64,000 nucleotides of DNA, from contig NZ_KB902679.1 of assembly GCF_000379605.1 (NCBI RefSeq), positions 1 through 64,000 of the forward strand. The letters run 5' to 3'. Below, piece by piece: positions 55,521 to 64,000 of the stretch. Source of the DNA: Rhizobium giardinii bv. giardinii H152. Its GTDB lineage: Bacteria > Pseudomonadota > Alphaproteobacteria > Rhizobiales > Rhizobiaceae. The notes beneath the pieces were generated by a model. The model saw nothing but the letters and a program-made list of their open reading frames with translations. It was not told the DNA's origin and made no database searches. The stretch's first letter is position 1; each line of letters starts with the position of its first letter. The position numbers were made by a program, and so were the translations under genes.

Positions 55521-55952
55521 ATGGCCTTCGACCGCATGGATTCGGCGACATACCTGGCGAGCCTCCTGGCAAAAAGCTTCTCCCGTGCCTTGCAGGAGAG
55601 GGGCCAGAAGCTCGGCTTCGCGCCCGGCCAGTTTCCCGTTCTTCTGGAACTCTGGAGCGAAGAGGGCCTCACCCAGAGGCAGCTTCTCGATCGCGTCGAC
55701 ATCGAGCAGGCGACGATGGCCAATACGCTGGCGCGGATGGAACGCGACGGGCTGATCCACCGCAAAAAGCACCCGACCGACAAACGCGCCCAGCAGATTT
55801 TCCTGACCGACAAGGCGCGGGCGATGGAGGCGGAAGCCAAGGCGGCAGCGATTGCCGCGGACCAGTCGCACTTCTCCGACTTTCGTCATTTTGAGCGGGA
55901 ACTGATGCTCGAATATATGCGCAAGGCGATTGTCAACGGCGCGCGTAGCTGA
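55521..55952 (+). CDS. MarR-family transcriptional regulator
   Basis: 143 residues. Winged helix at about 40-105: TQRQLLDRVDIEQATMANTL, ARMERDGLIHRKKHPTDKRA; the DKRAQQIFLT wing is the MarR hallmark. Short N- and C-terminal dimerisation helices. The start follows gtgagagg weakly. It has no obvious target beside it; the divergent polA is an unlikely one. Confidence 0.88.
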   Translation: MAFDRMDSATYLASLLAKSFSRALQERGQKLGFAPGQFPVLLELWSEEGLTQRQLLDRVDIEQATMANTLARMERDGLIHRKKHPTDKRAQQIFLTDKARAMEAEAKAAAIAADQSHFSDFRHFERELMLEYMRKAIVNGARS

Positions 55953-56053
55953 AGGATCGCCCCGTCGCCGGCCATGATAGGACGATCAAAATATTTTGCT
56001 TAAAGCCGCTGCGATCTTTGTCTAGGTTTCGCCCGCACAACAAGGATTCGGAC

Positions 56054-57442
56054 ATGACAGACACGGCCAGCATTCTCACCCGCGCGGACGATAATCTCCC
56101 CCAGAGCCTGGAGCGGCTTTTCGATCTGGTGCGGATCCAGTCGATCTCCACCGACCCGGCCTACAAGGCGGAATGCCGCAAGGCGGCGGAATGGCTCGTG
56201 GCCGAACTGACAGGCCTCGGTTTCGACGCATCGGTGCGCGATACGTCCGGTCATCCGATGGTGGTTGCCCACCACGCAGCCGGCAGGGCCGGCGCCCCGC
56301 ATGTGCTGTTCTACGGCCATTACGACGTCCAGCCCGTCGATCCGGTCAATCTCTGGGACACGGCGCCTTTCGAGCCGTCGATCAAGGAACTGGACGGGGG
56401 CCGCAAGGTCATCACCGGCCGCGGAACGGCCGACGACAAGGGCCAGTTGATGACCTTCGTCGAAGCCTGCCGCGCTTATAAGGACATCAACGGTTCGCTG
56501 CCCTGCGAAGTCACGATCCTGTTCGAAGGCGAAGAAGAATCCGGCTCACCATCGCTGAAGCCCTTCCTGGAAGCCAATGCGGCCGAGCTGAAGGCGGACT
56601 ATGCGCTGGTCTGCGATACCAACATGTGGGACCGCGACACGCCGGCCATCTCGGCCGGATTGCGGGGCCTGGTCGGTGAGGAGATCGTCATCACCGCGGC
56701 CGACCGCGATCTGCATTCCGGTTATTTCGGCGGCGCAGCGGCCAATCCGATCCATATCCTCGCCAATATTCTGGCCGGCCTTCACGACGAGACCGGCCGC
56801 ATCACGCTCGACGGTTTCTACGAGGGCGTCGAGGAAACGCCGTCGCAGATCAAGGCGGCCTGGGAAACGCTTGGTATGTCGACCGAAAAATTCCTCGGCG
56901 AGATCGGTCTTGCCATTCCATCCGGCGAAAAGGGCCGTTCGGTGATGGAACTGACCTGGGCCAGACCGACGGCCGAGGTCAACGGCATCTGGGGCGGCTA
57001 CACCGGTGAAGGCTTCAAGACGGTAATCGCGGCGCAGGCATCCGCCAAGGTTTCGTTCCGGCTTGTCGGCACCCAGGACCCCGACAGGATCCGGGCCGCC
57101 TTCCGTTCCTATGTGGCGTCGAAAATCCCTGCCGATTGCTCTGTCGAATTCCACGAGCATGGCGGCTCGCCGGCGATCCAGCTTCCTTACGATTCGGCTC
57201 TGCTGAACACGGCGAAATCTGCCTTGTCCGACGAATGGCCGAAACCTGCCGTGCTGATCGGCATGGGCGGATCGATCCCGATCGTCGGCGATTTCCAGAA
57301 GATGCTCGGTATGGAATCGCTGCTGGTCGGCTTTGGCCTCGCGGACGACCGCATCCATTCGCCCAACGAGAAATACGAGCTGCAGTCCTTCCACAAAGGT
57401 ATCCGCTCGTGGATTCGGATTCTCGCCGCACTCGCCGGCTGA
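56054..57442 (+). CDS. M20-family dipeptidase
   Basis: 462 residues from the ATG at 56054. Metallopeptidase M20 motifs: metal His in LFYGHYDVQPVDP, Asp in GRGTADDKGQ, catalytic Glu pair in LFEGEEESGS, Asp in CDTNMWD, and dimer-domain His in ADRDLHSGYFGG. A late His in DRIHSPNEKYEL completes the set. It hydrolyses dipeptides or acyl-amino acids in the cytoplasm; specificity unknown. No signal peptide. Confidence 0.92.
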   Translation: MTDTASILTRADDNLPQSLERLFDLVRIQSISTDPAYKAECRKAAEWLVAELTGLGFDASVRDTSGHPMVVAHHAAGRAGAPHVLFYGHYDVQPVDPVNLWDTAPFEPSIKELDGGRKVITGRGTADDKGQLMTFVEACRAYKDINGSLPCEVTILFEGEEESGSPSLKPFLEANAAELKADYALVCDTNMWDRDTPAISAGLRGLVGEEIVITAADRDLHSGYFGGAAANPIHILANILAGLHDETGRITLDGFYEGVEETPSQIKAAWETLGMSTEKFLGEIGLAIPSGEKGRSVMELTWARPTAEVNGIWGGYTGEGFKTVIAAQASAKVSFRLVGTQDPDRIRAAFRSYVASKIPADCSVEFHEHGGSPAIQLPYDSALLNTAKSALSDEWPKPAVLIGMGGSIPIVGDFQKMLGMESLLVGFGLADDRIHSPNEKYELQSFHKGIRSWIRILAALAG

Positions 57443-57578
57443 TGGCTGGCCCGGTGCGCTACGCTGCCGCGCGCCACAGGGTCTGTTGTTAACGGTTAGC
57501 ACCCTTGACCCGTTTGGCTGGCGGTGTACTCATCGTCAGGATGATGTTTTGCCTGCAGCCTTCAAGAATTCCGGCCTC

Positions 57579-58541
57579 ATGAAACTGGTTCGTAAATTCG
57601 CCTGGCCGGTCGTAGGACTGACCGCGATTCTGTTTTCGGTCTACGGCCTCTATCACGAGCTGCATGGCCTTTCGGCCCATGATTTCGTCGAAAGCCTCAA
57701 AGCCGTGTCCCTCAAGGGGTGGATGCTGTCCGGCTGTGCAACCCTTGCCGCCTATGCCGCTTTGGCGGCTTATGATCACCTGGCGCTGGAGCATCTCGGT
57801 CACAGGATTTCGCTGTGGTTCATCACCATCTGCTCCTTCACCGCCTATGCGCTGTCGCACACGGTGGGCGCATCGGTTTTCTCCGGCGCTGTGGTGCGTT
57901 ATCGCGCCTATGGTTCGAAGGGCCTTTCCGCCGGCGAAACCGGTGTCCTCGTCGCCTTCTGCTCCTTCACTTTCCTGCTCGGAACCTTGATGCTGTCGGC
58001 CATCGTGCTTTTGATCGAGCCGGAGATCACCGCCCGCTTTGCCGCCTTCCTGCCGATCGGTGCGTCGCTCTCGACGGGGCTGGTCATTCTCGCGCTGATC
58101 ACGCTTTACGTTGTCGGCAGCCTGGTCGGCTTCCAGCCGTTGAAAACCCGGTGGTTTCAACTGGAATATCCGAAGCCATCGCTGGCGCTGCGGCAATTGC
58201 TGATCGCGCCCGTCGAACTGATCGCTGCGGCGGCCATCATCTACTTCGCGCTGCCGGAAGCCGGGAATCCGGGCTACATGGTGATTCTCGGTGTCTTCCT
58301 CGCCTCCTTTTCGGCCGCACTCTTGTCGCATGCGCCCGGCGGCCTTGGCGTGCTGGAATTGGTCTTCATTGCCGGCCTGCCGGAAATGGATCCGGCGGGT
58401 GTTCTGGCCGCACTTGCCATCTTCCGGCTGTTCTACCTGATCGTACCCTTTCTCTTCGCGCTCCTCGTCGTGATCGTTTTCGAGCATTCGCAATTCCTCG
58501 CCGGCAGACAGGCAGGCAGCGGGCGCAAGCGGGACGAATAG
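57579..58541 (+). CDS. UPF0104/LPG-synthase-like inner-membrane protein
   Basis: 320 residues with about eight membrane helices. The family signature is visible in SHTVGASVFSGAVVRYRAYG and SHAPGGLGVLELVF, found in the flippase-like domain of lysylphosphatidylglycerol synthases (MprF) and the YbhN group. There is no C-terminal tRNA-dependent synthase domain, so it is not a complete MprF. It possibly moves or binds a lipid. The start at 57579 has only a weak ribosome site; the longer frame from 57333 lies inside the peptidase gene. Confidence 0.8.
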   Translation: MKLVRKFAWPVVGLTAILFSVYGLYHELHGLSAHDFVESLKAVSLKGWMLSGCATLAAYAALAAYDHLALEHLGHRISLWFITICSFTAYALSHTVGASVFSGAVVRYRAYGSKGLSAGETGVLVAFCSFTFLLGTLMLSAIVLLIEPEITARFAAFLPIGASLSTGLVILALITLYVVGSLVGFQPLKTRWFQLEYPKPSLALRQLLIAPVELIAAAAIIYFALPEAGNPGYMVILGVFLASFSAALLSHAPGGLGVLELVFIAGLPEMDPAGVLAALAIFRLFYLIVPFLFALLVVIVFEHSQFLAGRQAGSGRKRDE

Positions 58542-58550
58542 GCTTTCCTC

Positions 58551-59045
58551 TCACGAGGGCGGATAGCAAACCCTCGGCAAGGCCTTCTCCAGGGGTCCAT
58601 CGACCTCTTCCAGTTCGGCGCTCTCGATATGCAGCGGCGCAAAGGGCGGCTCCTGGATCGCGGCGTTGGCGATGCGGGTGACGTAGCAGCCGGCGAAAAT
58701 ACGTTCCTTGCCACCCTCTTCCGTCGATTTGATCGCGACCGGCACTGGCGCGTAGATGCTTCCCGCCGCACCCTCGGGCGTTACCGTGCCGGTGATCACC
58801 TGGACATCCACCGTCTTTGCATAGCCCTCAACAAAGGACTGGTAGTCGGCGAAGGGTTTCCGGTCGGCGAAATAGCTGTAGGCGCGCGCATATTCCCTGC
58901 GATTGATCGCATTGTAGAGCGAGCGGATCAGCGCCGGCCCATCGGAGCGGTCATCGACATAGGCGGTCTTGTCCTGCGCCGTTGCGCTGATGCAGAGAAC
59001 GGTCAGCATGGCCGCGGTCATCAGGGAAGTAGGGATGGTTTTCAT
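58551..59045 (-). CDS. Secreted hypothetical protein
   Basis: 164 residues from the ATG at 59045, with aggagc upstream. Signal peptide about 1-23 (MTAAMLTVLCISATAQ). The mature protein has SLYNAINRREYARAYSYFAD near the N terminus, recalling small NTF2-like or SnoaL-like folds, and two cysteines (GCYVTRI; PRVCYPPS) that could pair. Periplasmic. Not recognised by name. It ends convergent with the UPF0104 gene, 9 bases apart. Confidence 0.75.
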   Translation of the reverse strand: MKTIPTSLMTAAMLTVLCISATAQDKTAYVDDRSDGPALIRSLYNAINRREYARAYSYFADRKPFADYQSFVEGYAKTVDVQVITGTVTPEGAAGSIYAPVPVAIKSTEEGGKERIFAGCYVTRIANAAIQEPPFAPLHIESAELEEVDGPLEKALPRVCYPPS

Positions 59046-59133
59046 CGCATTGCTCCTGGTGTTCAGGGAAATTTCAATGCGGATACGGCGATTTGAAGGT
59101 CGTGGCCGATTTCTGGAGGGCATCCAAGTCCAG

Positions 59134-59165
59134 AAAAACAAAAAGGCCGGGAAAACCCGACCTTT
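59134..59165 (-). terminator. Terminator after cspA
   Basis: Read on the minus strand: aaaggtcggg / cccggccttt with one wobble pair and a 4-base loop, then a T-rich run with one G. It lies about 90 bases past the cspA stop and before the secreted-protein gene. Confidence 0.8.
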
Positions 59166-59254
59166 CACAACGCGCTTCGACACACCTGCCAGTACATCCG
59201 TGGTCAACCGCGGAAGCGCATTTCTCCGGCGCGGATAATCGCGCCAGATTGGAA

Positions 59255-59464
59255 TTAGGCAGCCTGGAGGCTGTCTGCCGACATCTTGCCGGACTTGCGG
59301 TCACGAACCAGCTCGAAGCTGATCTTCTGACCGTCGTTGAGGCTGCGCATTCCAGCGCGTTCGACAGCCGAAATGTGGACAAATACGTCCTGGCTGCCGT
59401 CGTCCGGCTGAATAAAGCCGAAGCCCTTGGTGGAATTAAACCATTTTACAGTGCCAGTGGCCAT
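59255..59464 (-). CDS. cspA: Cold-shock protein CspA family
   Basis: 69 residues from the ATG at 59464 (aaaggga upstream). Single cold-shock domain with both RNA-binding motifs, RNP1 KGFGFIQ and RNP2 VFVHISAV, and the start [13 protein letters not shown]. It binds single-stranded nucleic acid and melts RNA structure. The long AT-rich non-coding stretch upstream fits a cold-shock leader. A frame extending to 59593 is not used. Confidence 0.95.
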   Translation of the reverse strand: MATGTVKWFNSTKGFGFIQPDDGSQDVFVHISAVERAGMRSLNDGQKISFELVRDRKSGKMSADSLQAA

Positions 59465-59847
59465 AACGATCCCTTTCTCTAGCAAATTATAGTGAACCAA
59501 GCCGTAGATATTACAGCGAGGCTTGATGTTCGAATCTGAAGGAAAGTTCGTCCGATTGCGCTCTAAGTCGCAAAAACCAAAGTCATCTAACAAATATCGA
59601 CCAAGGCTCAGATAGGTTACCGGGACCGCGCAGTCAAGTTTTATTATTTTTATTTTGCGATGTTCGTTGTTTTCGTTTGTCTTTTATAAACCGGGACCGA
59701 AGATCCGCAGAGTTTATTTTCCGGCGCCGTGAGGTCGCTGTTTCTGAAGACGTCGGGAAGAATGCCAGTTTTTTGGGTCGGCCGAATTGATTTCTCGGCG
59801 ACGCGCATCATCTTCCTCTCATTGCCGAATTCACGGGAGGAAGAACC
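59465..59847. promoter_or_regulatory. cspA leader/promoter region, divergent from entericidin gene
   Basis: 383 bases without a gene. It is much more AT-rich than its surroundings at 59635-59690. The string ccgggaccg occurs twice (near 59620 and 59692) flanking this patch. Cold-shock genes usually have long structured leaders, so the part next to 59464 is probably transcribed. The far end carries the ribosome site of the small lipoprotein. Confidence 0.5.
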
Positions 59848-60000
59848 ATGTCGAAAGTCGTGATCGCCGTTGCCTGCCTGTCCTTGTTGACGCTCGCCGC
59901 ATGCGGCAACACCGCGCGCGGTTTAAAGCAGGACGGCGTGCAGACCAGCAATGCCCTCGATGACGCGACGCGCCGCGTCGCGAATGCGGACGCCAACTGA
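59848..60000 (+). CDS. Entericidin-like small lipoprotein
   Basis: 50 residues: signal MSKVVIAVACLSLLTLAACG with lipobox LAAC at residues 16-19, then a short polar tail (GLKQDGVQTSNALDDATRRV). RBS gggagga. The size and layout match the entericidin A/B family of small membrane lipoproteins linked to stress-related lysis in enterobacteria; the role in rhizobia is unclear. Confidence 0.85.
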   Translation: MSKVVIAVACLSLLTLAACGNTARGLKQDGVQTSNALDDATRRVANADAN

Positions 60001-60274
60001 GGAAACCTGCGAGAAGCTGCGGTGTACAGCGAACGTGCGGCCACCTCGATGGTGCGCGCTGTGCAACGCCGCGCCATACCCGCACTCCCGCCGGGAGCGC
60101 ACCGAAAACGCTTCCGCGCAACGAGTTGAAAGCGCACGATTTTATTCGAACGGAAATTTAACTCCCCCTTAAATCGCCGCATTTACACTTCATCGCACTG
60201 TTTAAAATCGGCGTGGCGGCGGAATGGCCGGCCTGGCTTCCCGAAACGCTCATCTGGAGCAACCCTACCCCGGC

Positions 60275-62509
60275 ATGGCAGGAAATCGCAAATCACCGCA
60301 GAGAATAGAGCCTTCTTTCGAGGGCGGGCGGGGCCGCGACGATGGCGAACTGCGGGTCGATGCCGCGGATCGCGTCGGCGGGGGAGGCCGCAAGTCTGGA
60401 AGCTCGAAATCGGCGGCGAAAACGAACAGATCGAAGAGAGGCTCCGGCCGCGGCGGCTCGCGCGGTGGCGGCGGATTGACCGGCCTGATCCGCTCGATGG
60501 TCTATTGGTGTGTCGTTCTCGGCATCTGGGGCGCCATCGGCGTCGGCGGGCTGGTGCTCTATTACGGCTCTCGCATGCCGAGCGCCACGAGTTGGGCCAT
60601 TCCCGACCGTCCGCCAAACGTCAAGATCCTTGCCGTCAGCGGCGATATCATTGCCAATCGTGGTGCCACCGGCGGCGAGGCGCTGTCGCTCGAAAACATG
60701 TCGCCCTACATCCCGCAGGCGGTCATCGCCATCGAGGACCGGCGGTTCTATTCGCATTTCGGCGTCGATCCGCTCGGCCTGGCGCGCGCGATGCTGACCA
60801 ACATCACCACCGGGCGCATGGTGCAGGGCGGCTCGACGCTCACTCAGCAGCTTGCCAAGAACCTGTTCCTCTCGCCGGAGCGCACGCTCGAGCGCAAGGT
60901 GCAGGAAGTGCTGCTCGCCGTCTGGCTGGAGCAGAAATACACCAAGGACCAGATTCTTGCGATGTACCTGAACCGCGTGTTTTTCGGCTCGAACGCCTAT
61001 GGCGTCGAGGCGGCATCGCGGCGCTATTTCAACAAGTCGGCACGGGATGTGAACCTCGGCGAGGCGGCGCTCCTTGCGGGCCTGCTCAAGGCGCCGTCGC
61101 GCCTGTCGCCGGCACGCGATCCGAAGGCTGCCGAAGAGCGCGCGCAGTTGGTGCTCGGCGCCATGCGTCAGGAAGGCTTTATCACCGACGCCGAGATCAA
61201 GACGGCCATGTCGCAGCCGCCGACCAAGGCAAAGAGCTTCTGGTCCGGCGCGCAATATTATGTGGCCGACATGGTCATGGACCAGTTGCCGGGCATGGTC
61301 GGCGAAATCAGCCAGGACCTCGTCGTCGATACGACGCTTGATCTCGACCTCGAGAAGAAAGCCGAAGAGACGCTCGCCGCCAGCCTCGACGAATCGGGCG
61401 AGAAGCTGAACGTCAGCCAAGCCGCCCTGGTATCGATCGACGGCACCGGCGCCATTCGCGCGCTGGTCGGCGGCCGTGATTATGCCGACAGTCAGTTCGA
61501 CCGCGCCGTCAAGGCCAAGCGCCAGCCCGGTTCCGCCTTCAAGCCGTTTGTCTATGCCGCCGCCATGGAAATCGGCCGTACGCCCATGTCGATCCGCAAC
61601 GACGCGCCGGTTAGGATCGGCAATTGGACGCCGGAGAACTATGACGAGAAATATCGCGGCGAGGTCTCGCTTGCGACGGCCCTTGCCAATTCGCTGAACA
61701 CGATCGCCGCCCAACTCGTCATGGAGGTCGGACCGCAGAACGTCATCAAGCTCGCCCATAGGCTCGGCATCGAATCGGAAATGCAGGCCAATGCCTCGAT
61801 TGCGCTCGGCACCTCGGAGGTCAGCCTGGTCGAACTCACATCCGCCTACGCGCCCTTCATGAATGGCGGCTTCAAGGCGACGCCGCACGTCATCAAGCGG
61901 GTCTCGACGGCCGATGGCACGGTTCTCTACGAAAACACCTATGACAATCCGCCGCGCGTTCTTGATCCCGCCGTCGTCAGCGAGATGAACCAGATGATGG
62001 TGGGCGTGATCGAGCATGGCACCGGCAAGAGCGCCAAGCTCAAGGGCTGGCAGGCGGCAGGCAAGTCGGGCACGACGCAGTCCTTCCGCGATGCGCTGTT
62101 CGTCGGCTTCACCAGCAATCTGACGACCGGCGTCTGGTTCGGCAATGACGACGGCAAGTCGATGAAGAAGGTGACTGGCGGCGGTCTCCCGGCCAAGGCC
62201 TGGCACGACTATATGACGGCCGCACATGAGGGCCTGCCACCATCGCCGGTGTTCGGCACGACCGGTGTCCAGCCGACATTCGAGGACAATCAGGCCGCCC
62301 CCGAGACCGTCGGCGATGTCATTTCCGGTACTTTCGGCAATGGTGGCGCGGAGGAGTTTCCGCAGGCTCCGGTCGGCAACGGGCAGGCTGCTGCCCAGCA
62401 GGACCTGGCCCAGCCGGCGAATTCGGGGCTAGTGCCACCGGCCGATGTCGGCGAGACGACCGGCGCGACACGGCGGACCACGCTGCTCGATATCCTCACC
62501 GGCGGTTGA
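60275..62509 (+). CDS. Class A penicillin-binding protein (PBP1A family)
   Basis: 744 residues from the ATG at 60275; 60224 (761 residues) is an alternative. Basic Gly/Ser/Arg-rich cytoplasmic tail (about 1-65), one membrane helix (about 75-95), then glycosyltransferase 51 motifs (AIEDRRFYSHFGVDPLG, QGGSTLTQQLAKN, RKVQEVLLAVWLE). Transpeptidase motifs: SAFK in QPGSAFKPF, SLN in LANSLNTIAAQ, and KSGTT in AAGKSGTTQSF. It polymerises and cross-links peptidoglycan. A Pro/Ala/Gln-rich tail follows. A terminator and dnaK lie downstream. Confidence 0.93.
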   Translation: MAGNRKSPQRIEPSFEGGRGRDDGELRVDAADRVGGGGRKSGSSKSAAKTNRSKRGSGRGGSRGGGGLTGLIRSMVYWCVVLGIWGAIGVGGLVLYYGSRMPSATSWAIPDRPPNVKILAVSGDIIANRGATGGEALSLENMSPYIPQAVIAIEDRRFYSHFGVDPLGLARAMLTNITTGRMVQGGSTLTQQLAKNLFLSPERTLERKVQEVLLAVWLEQKYTKDQILAMYLNRVFFGSNAYGVEAASRRYFNKSARDVNLGEAALLAGLLKAPSRLSPARDPKAAEERAQLVLGAMRQEGFITDAEIKTAMSQPPTKAKSFWSGAQYYVADMVMDQLPGMVGEISQDLVVDTTLDLDLEKKAEETLAASLDESGEKLNVSQAALVSIDGTGAIRALVGGRDYADSQFDRAVKAKRQPGSAFKPFVYAAAMEIGRTPMSIRNDAPVRIGNWTPENYDEKYRGEVSLATALANSLNTIAAQLVMEVGPQNVIKLAHRLGIESEMQANASIALGTSEVSLVELTSAYAPFMNGGFKATPHVIKRVSTADGTVLYENTYDNPPRVLDPAVVSEMNQMMVGVIEHGTGKSAKLKGWQAAGKSGTTQSFRDALFVGFTSNLTTGVWFGNDDGKSMKKVTGGGLPAKAWHDYMTAAHEGLPPSPVFGTTGVQPTFEDNQAAPETVGDVISGTFGNGGAEEFPQAPVGNGQAAAQQDLAQPANSGLVPPADVGETTGATRRTTLLDILTGG

Positions 62510-62570
62510 CCGTTGATCCCTTCTTTCCTACGTTTTGCAGCACAGGAGGCGCTGCCGGGTGAACCCGTTG

Positions 62571-62623
62571 CCTTCAAACGCAGGCCGAGCGCGAAATGCC
62601 TGCGTTTGGAAGGGTGGGTTTTT
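62571..62623 (+). terminator. Terminator after the penicillin-binding protein gene
   Basis: Long stem ccttcaaacgcaggc (62571-62585) with gcctgcgtttggaagg (62598-62613), one bulged G, followed by gtgggtttttc. It lies 62 bases after the stop and isolates the dnaK unit. Confidence 0.85.
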
Positions 62624-62678
62624 CTGCCAGCTTGTCGTTTACGGCTCGGTTTTTGCGTGTTTTCGCCCCCTCAGATGC

Positions 62679-62710
62679 CTTGCAGTCCGAAACGCCGCTC
62701 CTTATATACG
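62679..62710 (+). promoter_or_regulatory. RpoH (sigma-32) heat-shock promoter of dnaK
   Basis: cttg at 62679-62682, an 18-base spacer, then cttatatacg at 62701-62710. This fits the alphaproteobacterial heat-shock consensus CTTG, 17-18 bases, CYTATnTnnG at every defined position. It lies 109 bases before the dnaK start. Confidence 0.85.
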
Positions 62711-62818
62711 CCCCATCACCGCGGCTTCCGCTGCGAATATTCCACAGACCATCCCGTTAGGGGCTGTCAAATGAATGCCTGACCGGGTTCTGACAGTCCG
62801 CTGCAAGGAGAGAACGAC

Positions 62819-64000
62819 ATGGCTAAAGTAATCGGTATTGACTTGGGAACGACCAACTCCTGCGTCGCCGTCATGGACGGCAAGGACGCGAAGGTCATTG
62901 AAAATGCGGAAGGCGCGCGCACGACCCCATCGATCGTTGCATTCAACGATGATGGCGAGCGCCTGATCGGCCAGCCGGCCAAGCGTCAGGCCGTCACCAA
63001 CCCGGAAAACACGCTTTTTGCAATCAAGCGCCTGATCGGCCGCACGTTCGCTGATCCGACGACGCAAAAAGACAAGGGCATGGTGCCCTACAAGATCATC
63101 AAGGCAGACAATGGCGACGCCTGGGTCGAAGCGCACGGCGAGAAGTATTCCCCGTCGCAGATCTCCGCCATGATCCTGCAGAAGATGAAGGAAACCGCCG
63201 AATCCTATCTCGGTGAAAAGGTGACGCAGGCCGTTATCACGGTCCCCGCTTACTTCAACGACGCGCAGCGCCAGGCAACCAAGGATGCCGGCAAGATCGC
63301 CGGTCTGGAAGTCCTGCGCATCATCAACGAGCCGACGGCTGCGGCGCTCGCCTATGGCCTCGACAAGAAGGACGGCAAGACCATCGCCGTCTACGACTTG
63401 GGTGGTGGCACGTTCGATATCTCGGTTCTTGAAATCGGCGACGGCGTCTTCGAGGTGAAGTCGACCAACGGCGACACCTTCCTTGGCGGTGAAGACTTCG
63501 ACATGCGTCTGGTCGAATACCTCGCAGCCGAGTTCAAGAAGGATCAGGGCATCGACCTGAAGAACGACAAGCTGGCTCTGCAGCGCCTCAAGGAAGCTGC
63601 CGAAAAGGCAAAGATCGAGCTGTCGTCCTCGCAGCAGACTGAAATCAACCTACCGTTCATCACGGCAGATGCTTCCGGTCCGAAGCACCTGACGATGAAA
63701 CTGTCGCGCGCCAAGTTCGAAAGCCTGGTCGACGACCTCATCCAGCGCACCGTTGCTCCGTGCAAGGCAGCCCTCAAGGACGCCGGCGTCACGGCGGCCG
63801 AGATTGATGAAGTGGTTCTGGTCGGCGGCATGAGCCGCATGCCGAAGGTGCAGGAAACCGTCAAGCAGCTGTTCGGTAAGGAACCGCACAAGGGCGTCAA
63901 CCCGGATGAAGTGGTTGCCCTCGGCGCCGCTATCCAGGCGGGCGTTCTGCAAGGCGACGTCAAGGACGTTCTACTCCTCGATGTCACCCCGCTGTCGCTG
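62819..64000 (+). CDS. dnaK: Molecular chaperone DnaK (5' part, runs off the window)
   Basis: The first 394 residues are in view. [20 protein letters not shown] is the Hsp70 phosphate-1 motif; [54 protein letters not shown] and [14 protein letters not shown] complete the nucleotide-binding domain. The view ends at [10 protein letters not shown], at the start of the substrate-binding domain. RBS aaggagag. It is an ATP-dependent chaperone of the heat-shock response. dnaJ would be expected downstream, outside the window. Confidence 0.98.
   Translation, partial: MAKVIGIDLGTTNSCVAVMDGKDAKVIENAEGARTTPSIVAFNDDGERLIGQPAKRQAVTNPENTLFAIKRLIGRTFADPTTQKDKGMVPYKIIKADNGDAWVEAHGEKYSPSQISAMILQKMKETAESYLGEKVTQAVITVPAYFNDAQRQATKDAGKIAGLEVLRIINEPTAAALAYGLDKKDGKTIAVYDLGGGTFDISVLEIGDGVFEVKSTNGDTFLGGEDFDMRLVEYLAAEFKKDQGIDLKNDKLALQRLKEAAEKAKIELSSSQQTEINLPFITADASGPKHLTMKLSRAKFESLVDDLIQRTVAPCKAALKDAGVTAAEIDEVVLVGGMSRMPKVQETVKQLFGKEPHKGVNPDEVVALGAAIQAGVLQGDVKDVLLLDVTPLSL

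Noticed and set aside
60293-62227. 644-codon antisense frame over the penicillin-binding protein gene
   Set aside because: Same high-GC shadow effect; the plus-strand gene has all its catalytic motifs.

Overview
The window looks like a chromosomal segment of an alphaproteobacterium of the Rhizobiaceae (Rhizobium/Agrobacterium/Sinorhizobium/Neorhizobium type). The reasons are high-GC coding on both strands, an initiator tRNA placed as at the end of a rhizobial rrn operon, a RIME-like palindromic repeat (41.4 kb), an alphaproteobacterial heat-shock promoter in front of dnaK, and family-typical proteins throughout. I see no phage, integrase, transposase or CRISPR array. This is mostly ordinary chromosome with dense operons. 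All names rest on motif reading, not on database searches.

Layout. 0-5 kb: structured spacer, tRNA-fMet and its terminator, then deoR-deoC-aldehyde dehydrogenase (deoxyribose catabolism). 5-8 kb: Kup potassium transporter, a small alpha/beta hydrolase and a small unknown gene. 8.4-15 kb: a likely sulfur-amino-acid locus (homocysteine S-methyltransferase, a trans-sulfuration-type PLP enzyme, a polar amino-acid ABC importer) beside a divergent Lrp-type regulator. 15-20.6 kb: a two-gene overlapping operon encoding a FecR-TPR-outer-membrane-barrel protein of about 1216 residues and a CHASE2 adenylate cyclase. This is the most unusual system in the window. 21-29.3 kb: the high-affinity potassium pump operon kdpFABCDE with two extra candidate mini membrane proteins. 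29.3-32 kb: PLP aminotransferase with a YheO/DauR-type regulator, and a CysZ/EI24-like membrane protein.

32-45.6 kb is an amino-sugar / cell-wall-sugar scavenging region. An amidase, a ROK kinase and CutC are translationally coupled. They face nagA, a SIS-type deaminase, a GntR regulator and a BadF-type kinase. Divergent from the kinase runs murQ, a sugar ABC transporter and a Gfo/Idh/MocA oxidoreductase. Two near-identical A-tract motifs in the divergent promoter region are candidate GntR operators. The pathway implied is uptake of GlcNAc/MurNAc-type sugars, phosphorylation, lactyl-ether cleavage by MurQ, deacetylation by NagA and deamination by the SIS enzyme.

45.7-51 kb: RND efflux pump acrA-acrB with a TetR repressor, an AcrR-box-like operator and an intergenic terminator. 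50.9-51.8 kb: purU, broken by a one-base deletion as read. 52-64 kb: polA, MarR regulator, M20 dipeptidase, a UPF0104-type membrane protein, a small secreted protein, cspA, an entericidin-like lipoprotein, a class A penicillin-binding protein, and dnaK running off the right edge.

Start sites were chosen by ribosome binding site, overlap and family length. Several differ from the longest possible reading frame, as noted in each entry.
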